This document shows, piece after piece, positions 1 to 7,925 of a stretch of DNA of 16,189 bases. The stretch spans positions 1 to 16,189 of the forward strand of contig DAIRDJ010000087.1 of the NCBI GenBank assembly GCA_036796215.1, in the 5' to 3' direction. The notes under the pieces were generated by a model that did no database searches, was not told the DNA's origin, and saw only the letters and a program-made list of their open reading frames with translations. This stretch comes from SLRI01 sp036796215 (GTDB lineage: Bacteria > Pseudomonadota > Alphaproteobacteria > Geminicoccales > Geminicoccaceae). Position numbers and translations under genes: made by a program. How positions within the stretch are numbered: the stretch's first letter is position 1; each line of letters opens with the position of its first letter.

Positions 1-964
1 CGATCGGGAAGAAGCCGCAGGTGGCACCGTATTCGGGCGCCATGTTGGCGATGGTCGCCCGGTCGGCCAAGGGCAGCTCGCCGACGCCGGGGCCGTAGAA
101 CTCGACGAACTTGCCGACCACGCCGCGCGCCCGGAGCATCTGCGTCACGGTCAGCACGAGGTCGGTGGCGGTCGTACCCTCCGGCAGCTTGCCGGTGAGC
201 TTGAAGCCCACGACCTCGGGCAGCAGCATGGAGACGGGCTGGCCGAGCATGGCGGCCTCGGCCTCGATGCCGCCCACACCCCAGCCGAGGACGGCCAGGC
301 CGTTGACCATGGTGGTGTGGCTGTCGGTGCCGACCAGCGTGTCGGGATAGGCCACCTCGGTGTTGCCGTCCTTGGTGGTCCAGACGACCTGCGAGAGGTT
401 CTCGAGGTTGACCTGGTGGCAGATGCCGGTGCCGGGCGGGACGACGCGGAAATTGCTGAAGGCACCCTGGCCCCAGCGCAGGAAGGCGTAGCGCTCGCCG
501 TTGCGCTCGTATTCGAGCTCGACATTGCGCTCGAAGCTGCCCGGGCCGCCGAAGCTGTCGACCTGGACACTGTGGTCGATCACCAGATCACAAGGGCTGA
601 GCGGATTGATCTTCCGCGGATCGCCACCGAGCTGGACCATGGCTTCGCGCATCGCGGCCAGATCGACCACGGCGGGGACCCCGGTGAAGTCCTGCATCAG
701 CACGCGTGCCGGGCGGTAGGCGATCTCCTGGTCGGAGCGCCGCTCCTTCAGCCAGGCGGCCGCGGCCTTCAGGTGGTCGACGGTGACGGTGCTGCCGTCC
801 TCGAAGCGCAAGAGGTTCTCGACCAGCACCTTGAGCGAGAAGGGCAGCCGCGAGAGGTCGCCCAGCTGCTTTGCGGCCTCGGGCAGCGAGAAGTAGTCGT
901 AGCGGGTGCCGTCGACGTCGAGCGAGCGCCGCACCTCGAGCGTGTCATGTCCACAAACGCGCAC
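1..964 (-). CDS. acnA: Aconitate hydratase AcnA, N-terminal part (cut by window edge)
   Basis: Aconitase interconverts citrate and isocitrate in the TCA cycle, in the cytoplasm, using a [4Fe-4S] cluster. About 321 N-terminal codons are visible. Recognisable AcnA/IRP-type segments are DFTGVPAVVDLAAMR, PCDLVIDHSVQVD and GTDSHTTMVNGLAVLGWG followed by GGIEAEAAMLGQP. The cluster cysteines lie in the missing C-terminal part. Two in-frame starts compete. An ATG at 982 has no Shine-Dalgarno sequence. A GTG at 964 has GGAGGG (978-973) eight bases upstream and gives a normally short N-terminus (MRVCGHDTLEV...). I choose the GTG. A TATAAC box lies about 42 bases further upstream. The family call is very safe; the start is likely. 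Confidence 0.95.
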   Translation of the reverse strand, partial: MRVCGHDTLEVRRSLDVDGTRYDYFSLPEAAKQLGDLSRLPFSLKVLVENLLRFEDGSTVTVDHLKAAAAWLKERRSDQEIAYRPARVLMQDFTGVPAVVDLAAMREAMVQLGGDPRKINPLSPCDLVIDHSVQVDSFGGPGSFERNVELEYERNGERYAFLRWGQGAFSNFRVVPPGTGICHQVNLENLSQVVWTTKDGNTEVAYPDTLVGTDSHTTMVNGLAVLGWGVGGIEAEAAMLGQPVSMLLPEVVGFKLTGKLPEGTTATDLVLTVTQMLRARGVVGKFVEFYGPGVGELPLADRATIANMAPEYGATCGFFPI

Positions 965-1005
965 CGTCTTGTCCCTCCGCATGGCTCGATCGCCGGTCGG
1001 CCGGC

Positions 1006-1011
1006 GTTATA
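1006..1011 (-). promoter_or_regulatory. Possible -10 box for acnA
   Basis: Read on the minus strand, this is TATAAC (5 of 6 to TATAAT), about 42 bases before the preferred GTG start of acnA. The best-placed -35 hexamer, TTTCGA at 17 bases spacing, matches only 3 of 6, so the promoter is weakly supported. Confidence 0.3.
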
Positions 1012-1146
1012 GGGCCGAGGCCGGGTGATCGAAAGGTGTCGAGGTGTCTCAGCGCCCGGCAGTCTGGGCGGGCCTGGACACGACGAGCTCTTGCGGCATG
1101 GTGAGGGTTCGGCTGGCCTTCGGCAACCGAAAGCTGTGGCGGGGGG

Positions 1147-1437
1147 TCAGGCGACCCGGCGCATCGGCAGTTGGCGGTGCCATCTCGGCTGTGGGCGCTC
1201 GTCGCGGGCGGGCGTGGCCGCAATTGCCGCGTCGCGATCGTAGACGATGACCGGTCCGGCAAAGGTGGGTGCGGCGTCGGCCTTCGGCGTCGGGTCGAGG
1301 GCGATGGGCGGCTGGACGATGCCCATGGCGGCACCGCCGCCGGCGACCGCCGCGCAGCCGTTGAACGGGGCGGGCGTGCGGCCGGCGCGGGCCAGCTCGG
1401 CGCACTCGACCATGACGGCACGAAGAAGATCGGACAC
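1147..1437 (-). CDS. Small hypothetical protein (96 aa)
   Basis: I do not recognise a family. The frame has strongly G/C-rich third codon positions like its neighbours, which favours real coding. The best start is the GTG at 1437 (MSDLLRAVMVECAELARAG...), with GGAG six bases upstream. A GTG four codons earlier (1449) has no comparable site. The protein has no clear signal peptide or membrane segment. A predicted helical start is followed by an Ala/Gly/Pro-rich middle (GCAAVAGGGAAMG) and an Arg/Pro-rich tail ending MRRVA. It sits alone between the hydroxyacid dehydrogenase gene and acnA, all on the minus strand, with gaps of about 130 and 180 bases, so co-transcription is possible but not shown. 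Confidence 0.5.
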   Translation of the reverse strand: MSDLLRAVMVECAELARAGRTPAPFNGCAAVAGGGAAMGIVQPPIALDPTPKADAAPTFAGPVIVYDRDAAIAATPARDERPQPRWHRQLPMRRVA

Positions 1438-1571
1438 TGGTCTCTCCACACTACTTGCGTGAGCTGCCCCGTGGGCCGTTGCCCCGGGGAGAGCGGCGTT
1501 CCTGCCGCGCTGCGTTTCCGGTGACCGTTCTACGCCCCAGGTCTTAACGACACCCTAACGGCGCGCCTCAT

Positions 1572-2540
1572 TCAGCGGTTCACGACGTCGGGCGCCGGCT
1601 TGCCGGCGAAGTGGGCGTCGAGATTGTCGAGGCAGCGAAAGCCCATGCCGTCGCGGGTCTCGATCGTCGAGCTGCCGATATGCGGCAGCAGGAAGACGTT
1701 CGGCCGGTCGAGATAGCGCCGGTCGAAGGCGGGCTCGTTCTTGAAGACGTCGAGGCCGGCGGCGGCGAGCCGGCCGCTTTTCAGAGCCGCGATCAGGGCA
1801 TCGTCGTCGACGAGGGTGCCGCGGGCGGTATTCACGAGGATGGCACCCTTTGGCAGCAGAGCGAGCCTTGCGGTATCGATCATGTCGACATTGTCGGCGG
1901 TTGCCGGGCAGTTGAGCGAGAGGAACTGCACCTTCGGCAACATGGTTTCCACTGTCTCGTAATATGTGGCGCCGGCCTCGAGGTCGGGGGTGAGCCGGCT
2001 TCGGTTATGGTAATGGATGTTTAAGCCAAAGGCACGGGCGCGGGTCGCGAGGGCGCGGCCGATGCGGCCCATGCCGACGATGCCGAGGGACTTGCCTTGC
2101 AGACCGGGCCCCAGGAGCTCTGCCGGGTTCCAGCGCTGCCAGCGGCCTGCGCGGAGCATGGTCTGGGCTTCGTGGACACGGCGGCTGGCGCCCAGCAGGC
2201 AGAGCATGGCGATATCGGCCGTGGCCTCGGTCAAGACGTCGGGGGTGTTGGTGACGATGATGCCGGCTTCTTTCGCCGCCCGGGCATCGATGTGGTCGAA
2301 GCCGACGGAGAAGGTGGCGATGATCTCCACGCTTTCTGGCAGCGCCTCGATGACCTGGCGGCTCCAGCGCTCGGTCGCGCAGGTGAGAATGCCCCGTGCC
2401 CCGGCGGCGCCAGCGATCAACCCTTCCGCGTCGAGGACGGCGTCGGTCTCGTTCCAGCGACAGGCGTAGTCGCGATTGGCGCGGGCCTCGACGGTGCTCG
2501 GCAGGCGGCGGGTGACGAAAACCACGGGCTTTTCCGGCAA
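1572..2540 (-). CDS. D-2-hydroxyacid dehydrogenase (glyoxylate/hydroxypyruvate reductase type)
   Basis: This is an NAD(P)H-dependent enzyme of the D-isomer-specific 2-hydroxyacid dehydrogenase family, most like glyoxylate reductase/D-glycerate dehydrogenase, which interconverts glyoxylate or hydroxypyruvate with glycolate or D-glycerate. The 322-residue length is normal. The substrate domain contains FSVGFDHID (77-85). The Rossmann motif GMGRIG is at 156-161, followed by HNRSR (178-182), whose arginines would suit NADPH. The catalytic set is Arg240 (in NTARG), Glu269 (in NEP) and His287 (in LPHIGS). It is transcribed away from eipB. A threonate dehydrogenase-like gene at the other end of the window also handles hydroxyacids, but the two are not in one operon. 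Substrate choice within the family (glyoxylate, hydroxypyruvate, phenylpyruvate) cannot be settled by eye. Confidence 0.9.
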   Translation of the reverse strand: MPEKPVVFVTRRLPSTVEARANRDYACRWNETDAVLDAEGLIAGAAGARGILTCATERWSRQVIEALPESVEIIATFSVGFDHIDARAAKEAGIIVTNTPDVLTEATADIAMLCLLGASRRVHEAQTMLRAGRWQRWNPAELLGPGLQGKSLGIVGMGRIGRALATRARAFGLNIHYHNRSRLTPDLEAGATYYETVETMLPKVQFLSLNCPATADNVDMIDTARLALLPKGAILVNTARGTLVDDDALIAALKSGRLAAAGLDVFKNEPAFDRRYLDRPNVFLLPHIGSSTIETRDGMGFRCLDNLDAHFAGKPAPDVVNR

Positions 2541-2640
2541 GGCCCTGAACTCCGGTGTGCTGACGACCTATTTGTACGTTGTTAGTGCGACGGTCCCGCC
2601 TGGTACAACCGTTCGTGCCCAAGACAGGAATGAAACGCCG

Positions 2641-3447
2641 ATGCCCAGCAAGAACCATGTCCGTCGCACCGTTCTCTGTGCTGCAGCCCTGGTCGGGTCG
2701 ACCGCCCAGCCGGCCGCAGCGGCGGTCGAGCTCCTCTCGCATCGGGCGGTCTATCAGCTCAGCCTGGCGCAGGGGACGGCCACCACCGGTGGCGTCTCGG
2801 ACGTGCGCGGCGGGCTGGTCTTGGAGTGGCGCGATTCGTGCGAGGGAGCGATCAGCAACCAGCGCCTCGGCTTTGTCGCGAGCTTCGGTGATGCGCCCGG
2901 CTTCACCTACGATGTCCGCTTCTCGAGCTGGGAGTCGCCGGACAACAAGCGCTTGCGCTTCAATGTCCGCTCGTTCGATGGCGCAAACCTGTTCGAGGAG
3001 TACCGGGGCGAGGCGACGCTGGACGAGGCCGGCGGCAAGGCGGCGTTCGCCGAGCCCGAAGGGGAAACGCTGGCCCTGCCACGTGGCACGCTCTTTCCGA
3101 CCGAGCACATGCTGAAGCTGATCGAGGGGGCCTTGGCCGGCGAGGTGGTGGTCAGCCATGACGTCTTCGATGGTTCCGGCATGGAGGGATTGAGCCGGGT
3201 CACCGCGGTGATCGGCCGGCCGACCGTGGTCGACTCGGCCACGACTGATGCCGCCGAAGAGCGTCGCTGGCCGGTGAGCCTCGCCTATCACGACGTGACC
3301 GTGGCCGACGACGTGCCGAGCTTCGAGCTCACCTTTGAGCTCTCCGAGCAGGGCGTGCTCTACGACCTCGTGCTCGACTACGGCGATTTCGCGCTCGAGG
3401 CCGACCTCGAGCAGCTCGAGACCTTCGAGGCACAGCACTGCCCTTGA
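2641..3447 (+). CDS. eipB: Periplasmic cell-envelope integrity protein EipB (DUF1849)
   Basis: The 268-residue protein matches the DUF1849 family, whose studied member is Brucella EipB, a periplasmic beta-rich protein needed for envelope integrity and stabilised by an internal disulfide. The N-terminus has arginines and then a hydrophobic stretch ending in PAAAA (24-28), a typical signal peptide. The mature part begins VELLSHRAVYQLSL, the usual family opening. Cys67 (in EWRDSCEG) and the penultimate Cys267 (HCP) are in the positions expected for the family disulfide. The ATG at 2641 places the signal peptide at the very start, with AGGA upstream; an open frame reaches further back but would bury the signal peptide. 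It is monocistronic as far as seen, divergent from the dehydrogenase gene. Confidence 0.9.
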   Translation: MPSKNHVRRTVLCAAALVGSTAQPAAAAVELLSHRAVYQLSLAQGTATTGGVSDVRGGLVLEWRDSCEGAISNQRLGFVASFGDAPGFTYDVRFSSWESPDNKRLRFNVRSFDGANLFEEYRGEATLDEAGGKAAFAEPEGETLALPRGTLFPTEHMLKLIEGALAGEVVVSHDVFDGSGMEGLSRVTAVIGRPTVVDSATTDAAEERRWPVSLAYHDVTVADDVPSFELTFELSEQGVLYDLVLDYGDFALEADLEQLETFEAQHCP

Positions 3448-3744
3448 GCCGGTAGCCGTTCGAGCCGCGGCTGCGGGACCAGTCGTCCAGCGGGTCGGCG
3501 GGCAAGGCCGGGCGTTCACAGTGGCACCGACTGTCAGAGCGTGCGCCGGGCATGGCGCGCGAATGGCGGTTGTCGGGGCGCCATCAGGGGCCCTGCCAAC
3601 GTTGTATGATGAGCATCACAGACCTGCCGGCATGTTGCCGCCTAGCTGGGACGTGAGCCGGTGGACCGGCGACGGATCGGTGCCTTTTGCGGGTGTCGCC
3701 CGTCGATCGCACGGCTCCGGACGGCAACGCGCGGAGACGGCAAG
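3448..3744. other. Intergenic stretch without a recognisable gene
   Basis: The 297 bases between eipB and the membrane-protein operon hold no frame resembling a known protein. A TATGAT hexamer at 3605-3610 could be a -10 box for the downstream operon, but no convincing -35 lies 16-18 bases upstream. No strong terminator hairpin with a T-run was seen after eipB. Confidence 0.5.
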
Positions 3745-4167
3745 ATGCCCGACACGGCGACTGGCACACCACTCGGACTGTACGATCTGCTCGGTGTCGT
3801 GGGTGCTGCGCTCTACGTCGTCAACTACACCCTGCTCGTGACACGGCAGGCGACAGCCGACCGGGCTGGCTACTTTTTCGTCAACATGCTGGCCGCCGGG
3901 CTCCTCCTGATCAGTCTGACCCAATCGTTCAATCTGGGTGCTGCGCTGCTGCAGTGCTTTTTTTTGGCGATGTCGGTGGTCGGCATCGTCAGTCGTCTGC
4001 ACCCGCTGCCGCGACTGCGCCGGCTGCACCGGCCGCCAGTGCCTGCGCCACAGCCGATCCGCTGGTCGCGACCCGGCGTCGATCGTCGCGCTTGCTGGGC
4101 GCTGGGCGGCTCGGACCTTGCTGCGGAACAAGAAAAAGGAGGAACCAATGAACCCGCTGCCCGATGA
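3745..4167 (+). CDS. CBU_0592-like small membrane protein
   Basis: A 140-residue inner-membrane protein. Residues about 8-85 resemble the CBU_0592-type domain: a conserved opening (GLYDLLGVVGAALYVVNYTL), then FVNMLAAGLLLISLTQSFNL and a third hydrophobic stretch (ALLQCFFLAMSVVGIV), three membrane spans in all. The biochemical role of the family is unknown. The remaining ~55 residues are an unusual Arg/Pro-rich tail with no recognisable domain; family members usually end soon after the third span. The ATG at 3745 has GGAGA seven bases upstream. A run of eight T (3958-3965) lies in the third-span coding region. The gene overlaps the next one by 20 bases, so the two are co-transcribed. Confidence 0.72.
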   Translation: MPDTATGTPLGLYDLLGVVGAALYVVNYTLLVTRQATADRAGYFFVNMLAAGLLLISLTQSFNLGAALLQCFFLAMSVVGIVSRLHPLPRLRRLHRPPVPAPQPIRWSRPGVDRRACWALGGSDLAAEQEKGGTNEPAAR

Positions 4168-4504
4168 CCTCGCCGGCACGCTGTCGGGCATGCAGCCGCG
4201 CTGGCTGCTGCTCGTGGTCCTCTCGGCACTCGGCTATGCCGTTGCGACGATCGGCATGAAGCTCGCCTCAACCCAGCTGACGGCCTTGGCCGTGGCGATC
4301 ATCGTCGCGGGCTTCGTCGCGGCCTCGCTCGCCGAGATCGCCCTGCTCAAGAAGGCCGATCTCGGGATCATCTACATCACCATCATCGGGGCCGAAACCT
4401 TGATGGTGCTGGCGTTTGCCGCCCTGATCGGCGAGGGGCCGGATCTGCGGACTCTGGCCGGTGCCGGGCTGGTCCTTGCCGGGATCGCGCTTGTCTCTGT
4501 CTAG
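4148..4504 (+). CDS. EmrE/EamA-like four-helix small membrane protein
   Basis: A 118-residue protein with four predicted membrane helices, at about 19-36, 44-66, 72-92 and 98-117. It has the size and layout of a small multidrug resistance or half-EamA unit of the drug/metabolite transporter superfamily. The fourth helix (LAGAGLVLAGIALVSV) is typical. The membrane-embedded glutamate that defines true SMR drug exporters in helix 1 is absent (helix 1 reads ALGYAVATIGMK), so drug export should not be assumed. It starts with a near-perfect ribosome site (AAGGAGG) before the ATG at 4148, inside the 3' end of the preceding gene, so the pair is probably made together. The substrate is unknown. Confidence 0.75.
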   Translation: MNPLPDDLAGTLSGMQPRWLLLVVLSALGYAVATIGMKLASTQLTALAVAIIVAGFVAASLAEIALLKKADLGIIYITIIGAETLMVLAFAALIGEGPDLRTLAGAGLVLAGIALVSV

Positions 4505-4511
4505 CGGCGGC

Positions 4512-5426
4512 TCAGAGCGGGGCGAGGTCGCGGCCGAGCCAGGCGGCCCCGCGCACGCCCGAGCTGTCGCCGAAGACCGGCGGCCGGAGCCTGGTGTCGA
4601 CCCGGTCGGTGAACGCCCAGCGCTCGAGGAGCGGCGGGACGGCGGTGTAGAGGTGCTGGATATTGGAGACCCCACCGCCCAGGACGATGACGTCGGGATC
4701 GACGATGTTCATGACGTGTGCCAGGCCCCGGGCGAGACGATCGGCGTGGCGCTCGAGGGTGGCCGAGGCTGCGGGATCGCCCTGCTGCGCGGCCGCGACT
4801 ATGGCGGGGCCGGCGAGCGTCTCGCCCGTGACCCGCGCGTGATCGGCGGCCATGCCGACGCCCGAGCACCAGGTCTCGATGCAGCCCGAAAGCCCGCAAT
4901 AGCAGGCGGGACCCGGGCGCTCGTCATCGCGTGGCCAGGGTAGCGGGTTGTGGCCCCATTCGCCGGCAATGGCATTGGCCCCCTCGAGCACCCGGCCGCC
5001 GACGACCACGCCGCCGCCGACCCCGGTGCCGAGGATGACGGTGAAGACGATATCCGCACCGGCGCCGGCCCCGTCGGTGGCTTCCGACAAGGCGAGGCAA
5101 TTGGCGTCGTTGGCGAAGGCGATCTTCCGGTCGAGCCGGGCCATCAGGTCGTGGTCCAACTTCTGGCCGTTGAGCCAGGTGGAGTTCGCGTTCTTGATCA
5201 GGCCGGTGGCGGGCGAGATCGCCCCCGGGTGGCCGACCCCGACGGTGGTACGGAGCCCCAGCTCCCGCTCGGTCTCCTCGACCATCTGGGCCATGGTCTC
5301 GATCGTCGCCTGGTAGTCGCCCCTGGGCGTCGGGCGACGGCGGCGGACGAGCTCACGGCCGGCCTCGTCCAGGGCCACGATCTCGATCTTGGTGCCGCCG
5401 AGATCGATCCCGAGTGCTACACTCAT
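4512..5426 (-). CDS. mak: Fructokinase, ROK family (Mak-like)
   Basis: A cytoplasmic ATP-dependent sugar kinase, 304 residues, aligning by eye along its whole length with E. coli Mak (manno(fructo)kinase), which phosphorylates fructose at carbon 6. The phosphate-binding DLGGTK is at 8-13. NANSTWLNGQ (79-88) and catalytic Asp107 (in NDANC) are the sugar site. GTGVGGG (133-139) is the second phosphate loop. The ROK zinc site is His159 (EWGHNPLPW) with Cys175, Cys177 and Cys182 (CYCGLSGC). The C-terminal DVIVLGGGVSN and GDSSGVRGAAWL are also Mak-like. The ATG at 5426 has GAGGAGG five bases upstream. It is divergent from the thuB/thuA-like pair across 90 bases, suggesting a shared sugar role. Mannose or glucosamine kinase activity is less likely but possible. 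Confidence 0.9.
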   Translation of the reverse strand: MSVALGIDLGGTKIEIVALDEAGRELVRRRRPTPRGDYQATIETMAQMVEETERELGLRTTVGVGHPGAISPATGLIKNANSTWLNGQKLDHDLMARLDRKIAFANDANCLALSEATDGAGAGADIVFTVILGTGVGGGVVVGGRVLEGANAIAGEWGHNPLPWPRDDERPGPACYCGLSGCIETWCSGVGMAADHARVTGETLAGPAIVAAAQQGDPAASATLERHADRLARGLAHVMNIVDPDVIVLGGGVSNIQHLYTAVPPLLERWAFTDRVDTRLRPPVFGDSSGVRGAAWLGRDLAPL

Positions 5427-5516
5427 GCCCGCCTCCTCTGATCGTTGCGAAACCCCTCGTAATGGCCGGCGGGCGTCTTTAGAAGCCCTCCCTTGGACAG
5501 CGACGGAGGAGGCCAG

Positions 5517-6554
5517 ATGGTCAAGCTCGTGCAGATCGGGCTCGGTGGCTGGGGCCGCAACTGGGTGGCGGAGGTGCTGCCCACGGTGCCGGGGATCGAG
5601 CTGGTGGGCTTCGTCGATGCCGATCCGGCGATGCGGGCGATCGCGGCCAAGAGCCTCGGGCTCGGCGATGATGTGCTGTTCGGCTCGCTCGAGGAGGCGG
5701 TGGCCGAGGCGAAGCCCGAGGCGGCGCTCGTGGTGGTGCCGCTCGCCGCGCACGCTTCGGTGACCGAGGTCGCCTTGCGGCACGGGCTGCACGTGCTGGT
5801 CGAGAAGCCCTTCACCGAAACGCTGGCGGAAGCGAAAGCACTGGTCAAAGAGGCCGACCATCGCGGGCTGCACCTCATGGTCAGCCAGAACTACCGGCAT
5901 TTCCCGGCACCACGGACCTTCCGCCGGCTGGTCGCAGAGGGCGAGCTCGGCCACGTGGCGTCGATGGCGGTCGACTTCTGGAAGCTCTACGACGCGCACT
6001 ATCGCTACTTTTTTCTCGCCGAGCCGCTCTTGTCCGACATGGCGATCCATCATTTCGACCTGATGCGTTTCATCCTGCAGGACGAGCCCGTGGCCGTCAG
6101 TGCGATGAGCTGGAGCGAGCCCGCGACGCCGTTCGAAGGCCGGCCGGCGGCCGCCTGCCTCGTTCGCTTCCGGAACGGCGTCGTGGTGAGCTATCGCGGC
6201 ACCTGGATCAGCCGCGGGCCGGACACCGTCTGGGGGGCGGATTGGCGGATCGACGGCAGCGAGAAGGCGGCCCTCGGCACGTTTCGCGGCAATCAGGGTG
6301 ACCGGCGCGGGGAGGATCGGGTGATGCTCTACAAGGCGGCAGACAAGCGGCGGGCGGCGGCCCTGATGGAGACGGCGTTCACCGACCGGGCCGGTGCTCT
6401 GGCCGGCTTCGTCGACTGGGTGCGGACGGGCGTGCCGGCCGATGGCCTGAGCACCGGCCGCGACAATCTAGAGAGCCTCGCTTTGATGCACGCGGCGATC
6501 CGCTCGGCGGCCGAGGGCGGCAGGCTCGTCGCCTTGGCGGAGGTCATGTCGTGA
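5517..6554 (+). CDS. Gfo/Idh/MocA oxidoreductase (ThuB-like)
   Basis: A 345-residue NAD(P)-dependent dehydrogenase of the Gfo/Idh/MocA family, which oxidises sugars, inositols or glycosides. The Rossmann motif GLGGWG is at 8-13. The family signature EKP is at 96-98 (VEKPFTET). The catalytic-type motif is Asp174 and His178/179 (SDMAIHHFD). It is followed with a 4-base overlap (GTGA) by a ThuA-family gene. In Rhizobiaceae the ThuA/ThuB pair acts on trehalose and related disaccharides through 3-keto intermediates, so a glycoside 3-dehydrogenase role is a reasonable inference. The ATG at 5517 has GGAGG upstream. The exact substrate cannot be read from the sequence. Confidence 0.85.
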   Translation: MVKLVQIGLGGWGRNWVAEVLPTVPGIELVGFVDADPAMRAIAAKSLGLGDDVLFGSLEEAVAEAKPEAALVVVPLAAHASVTEVALRHGLHVLVEKPFTETLAEAKALVKEADHRGLHLMVSQNYRHFPAPRTFRRLVAEGELGHVASMAVDFWKLYDAHYRYFFLAEPLLSDMAIHHFDLMRFILQDEPVAVSAMSWSEPATPFEGRPAAACLVRFRNGVVVSYRGTWISRGPDTVWGADWRIDGSEKAALGTFRGNQGDRRGEDRVMLYKAADKRRAAALMETAFTDRAGALAGFVDWVRTGVPADGLSTGRDNLESLALMHAAIRSAAEGGRLVALAEVMS

Positions 6555-7279
6555 GGAAAGAGCCCCGGGTGACCGTCTGGAACGAGTATCGTCACGAGCA
6601 CGCCAATCCGGCGGTGGCGCAGATCTACCCGCGGGGTATCCACGAGGCGCTGGCCGCACCCTTGCGGGCGGTGGGGCTCGATGTGGCAACGGCGACGCTC
6701 GACGAGCCGGAGCACGGGCTCGATCTCGCAAGGCTCGCCAAGACCGATGTCCTCGTCTGGTGGGGGCACAAGGCGCATGCCGAGGTTTCCGATGCGGTGG
6801 TCGAGCGGGTGCATGCGCGGGTGCTCGAGGGGATGGGGCTCGTGGCCCTGCACAGCGCGCATTTCTCCAAGATCTTCAAGGCCCTGATGGGCACCGGCTG
6901 CGATCTCAAGTGGCGCGAGGCGGGCGAGCGGGAGCGGCTCTGGGTGGTCGATCCGAGCCATCCGATCGTCGAGGGGCTGCCGGAGCAGATCGTCCTCGAC
7001 CAGGAGGAGATGTACGGCGAGCATTTCGACATCCCGCCGCCGGACGAGCTTTTCCTCGTCAGCTGGTTTCAGGGTGGGGAGGTGTTCCGCTCGGGCTGCA
7101 CCTGGCGGCGCGGCCAGGGGCGGATCGCCTATCTCCGGCCGGGGCACGAGACCTATCCCACCTATCACGACGCCCAGATCCAGATGCTGGTCCTGAACGC
7201 CGTGCGCTGGGCGGCACCGGTGGGCGCGGCACCCCCGCAGCGCGGCAACCATCCGCCCCTGGAGCCGCTCGGCGGCTGA
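6551..7279 (+). CDS. ThuA-family (trehalose utilisation) protein
   Basis: A 242-residue cytoplasmic protein of the ThuA family, which has a class I glutamine amidotransferase-like fold. Conserved features are VWNEYRHE (9-16), VWWGHKAH (69-76), LHSAHFSK (100-107), DPSHPIVEGLP (134-144) and the C-terminal PGHETYPTYH (197-206). The histidines in these motifs are the likely active or metal-binding residues. The start is a GTG overlapping the stop of the upstream oxidoreductase, with GGAGG seven bases before it, so translation is probably coupled. ThuA proteins usually act on the keto-sugars made by their ThuB partner. The last ~25 residues are a Pro-rich tail. A hairpin lies at the 3' end. Confidence 0.86.
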   Translation: MRKEPRVTVWNEYRHEHANPAVAQIYPRGIHEALAAPLRAVGLDVATATLDEPEHGLDLARLAKTDVLVWWGHKAHAEVSDAVVERVHARVLEGMGLVALHSAHFSKIFKALMGTGCDLKWREAGERERLWVVDPSHPIVEGLPEQIVLDQEEMYGEHFDIPPPDELFLVSWFQGGEVFRSGCTWRRGQGRIAYLRPGHETYPTYHDAQIQMLVLNAVRWAAPVGAAPPQRGNHPPLEPLGG

Positions 7280-7296
7280 CGAGTGCGCCGAGCGGC
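7264..7296. terminator. Inverted repeat between convergent genes, possible two-way terminator
   Basis: GCCGCTCGGCG (7264-7274) is followed after 11 bases by its exact reverse complement (7286-7296). This GC-rich 11-bp stem covers the stop of the thuA-like gene and ends nine bases before the stop of the convergent lipoprotein gene. Neither side has a T-run, so it is not a classical Rho-independent terminator, but the placement fits a two-way transcription barrier. Confidence 0.5.
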
Positions 7297-7305
7297 ACCG
7301 GGCGC

Positions 7306-7863
7306 TCAGCCCTCGGCGAGACGGCTGATCCTCTGGCCCTCGACCTGGATGCCGGCCATCAGACCGGCCTGGCCGTAGACGAAGACGACGACCGGCGCCT
7401 GCAGGGTCGAGGTGTTGATCTGGCCTGTCGCACCGACCGAGGCGACAGCGACGTTGACCCCGGCACCGACCTCCCAGCCGGCCGTGTCGCGGAAGGTCTG
7501 CAGGGCCTCCTCGGTGGTGAAGAAATAGGCCTGGGCGAAGTTCTGGGCGCCGGCCTGCAGCCCGAACGAGCCGCCGGTGACGCGGTAGAAGCCGGTCGCC
7601 ACGTCGTTCTCGAACATCACCCCGTCGCCGAACTGGCCGCCGATCATCAGGCCGGCGCGGACGATGCTGGGAAAGACCAGGACCGCGGCGGACTCTTCGC
7701 CGAGCGTCCTGGCCACCGGCACGGTGCGGTAGAGGTCGTTGAGCGAGGCGCGGGCGGCCTCCTCGCGGGTCAGGCGCTGCGCCGCTGTGGTCGTGCAGCC
7801 GGCAAGGCCGCCGGCCACCGCCGCTGCGGCGACCGTGCCGAGCATCGAGCGTCTGTTGATCAT
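7306..7863 (-). CDS. SYLF (YSC84) domain lipoprotein
   Basis: A 185-residue exported protein. The N-terminus has an Arg pair, a hydrophobic Ala-rich stretch and the lipobox LAGC with Cys23, so it should be a lipoprotein anchored in the inner or outer membrane. From about residue 45 it reads as a SYLF/YSC84 domain: TLGEESAAVLVFPSIVRAGLMIGG, then the Gly-rich YRVTGGSFGLQAGAQ, and a C-terminal YGQAGLMAGIQVEGQRISR. The domain binds phosphoinositides in eukaryotes; in bacteria its role is unknown. The ATG at 7863 has GAGG eight bases upstream. It overlaps the end of the open frame of the phospholipase remnant behind it. Convergent with the thuA-like gene. Confidence 0.87.
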   Translation of the reverse strand: MINRRSMLGTVAAAAVAGGLAGCTTTAAQRLTREEAARASLNDLYRTVPVARTLGEESAAVLVFPSIVRAGLMIGGQFGDGVMFENDVATGFYRVTGGSFGLQAGAQNFAQAYFFTTEEALQTFRDTAGWEVGAGVNVAVASVGATGQINTSTLQAPVVVFVYGQAGLMAGIQVEGQRISRLAEG

Positions 7864-7925
7864 CGCTGTTTCCTCTCTGGGCGCCGCTGCGGCTCGGGCG
7901 CCTCGGTACTTGGATGGCCGGTCGA

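Noticed and set aside
2005..3519. 504-codon open frame on the minus strand across eipB
   Set aside because: Composition is typical of antisense frames in GC-rich DNA, while the EipB frame on the opposite strand has signal peptide, family motifs and conserved cysteines.
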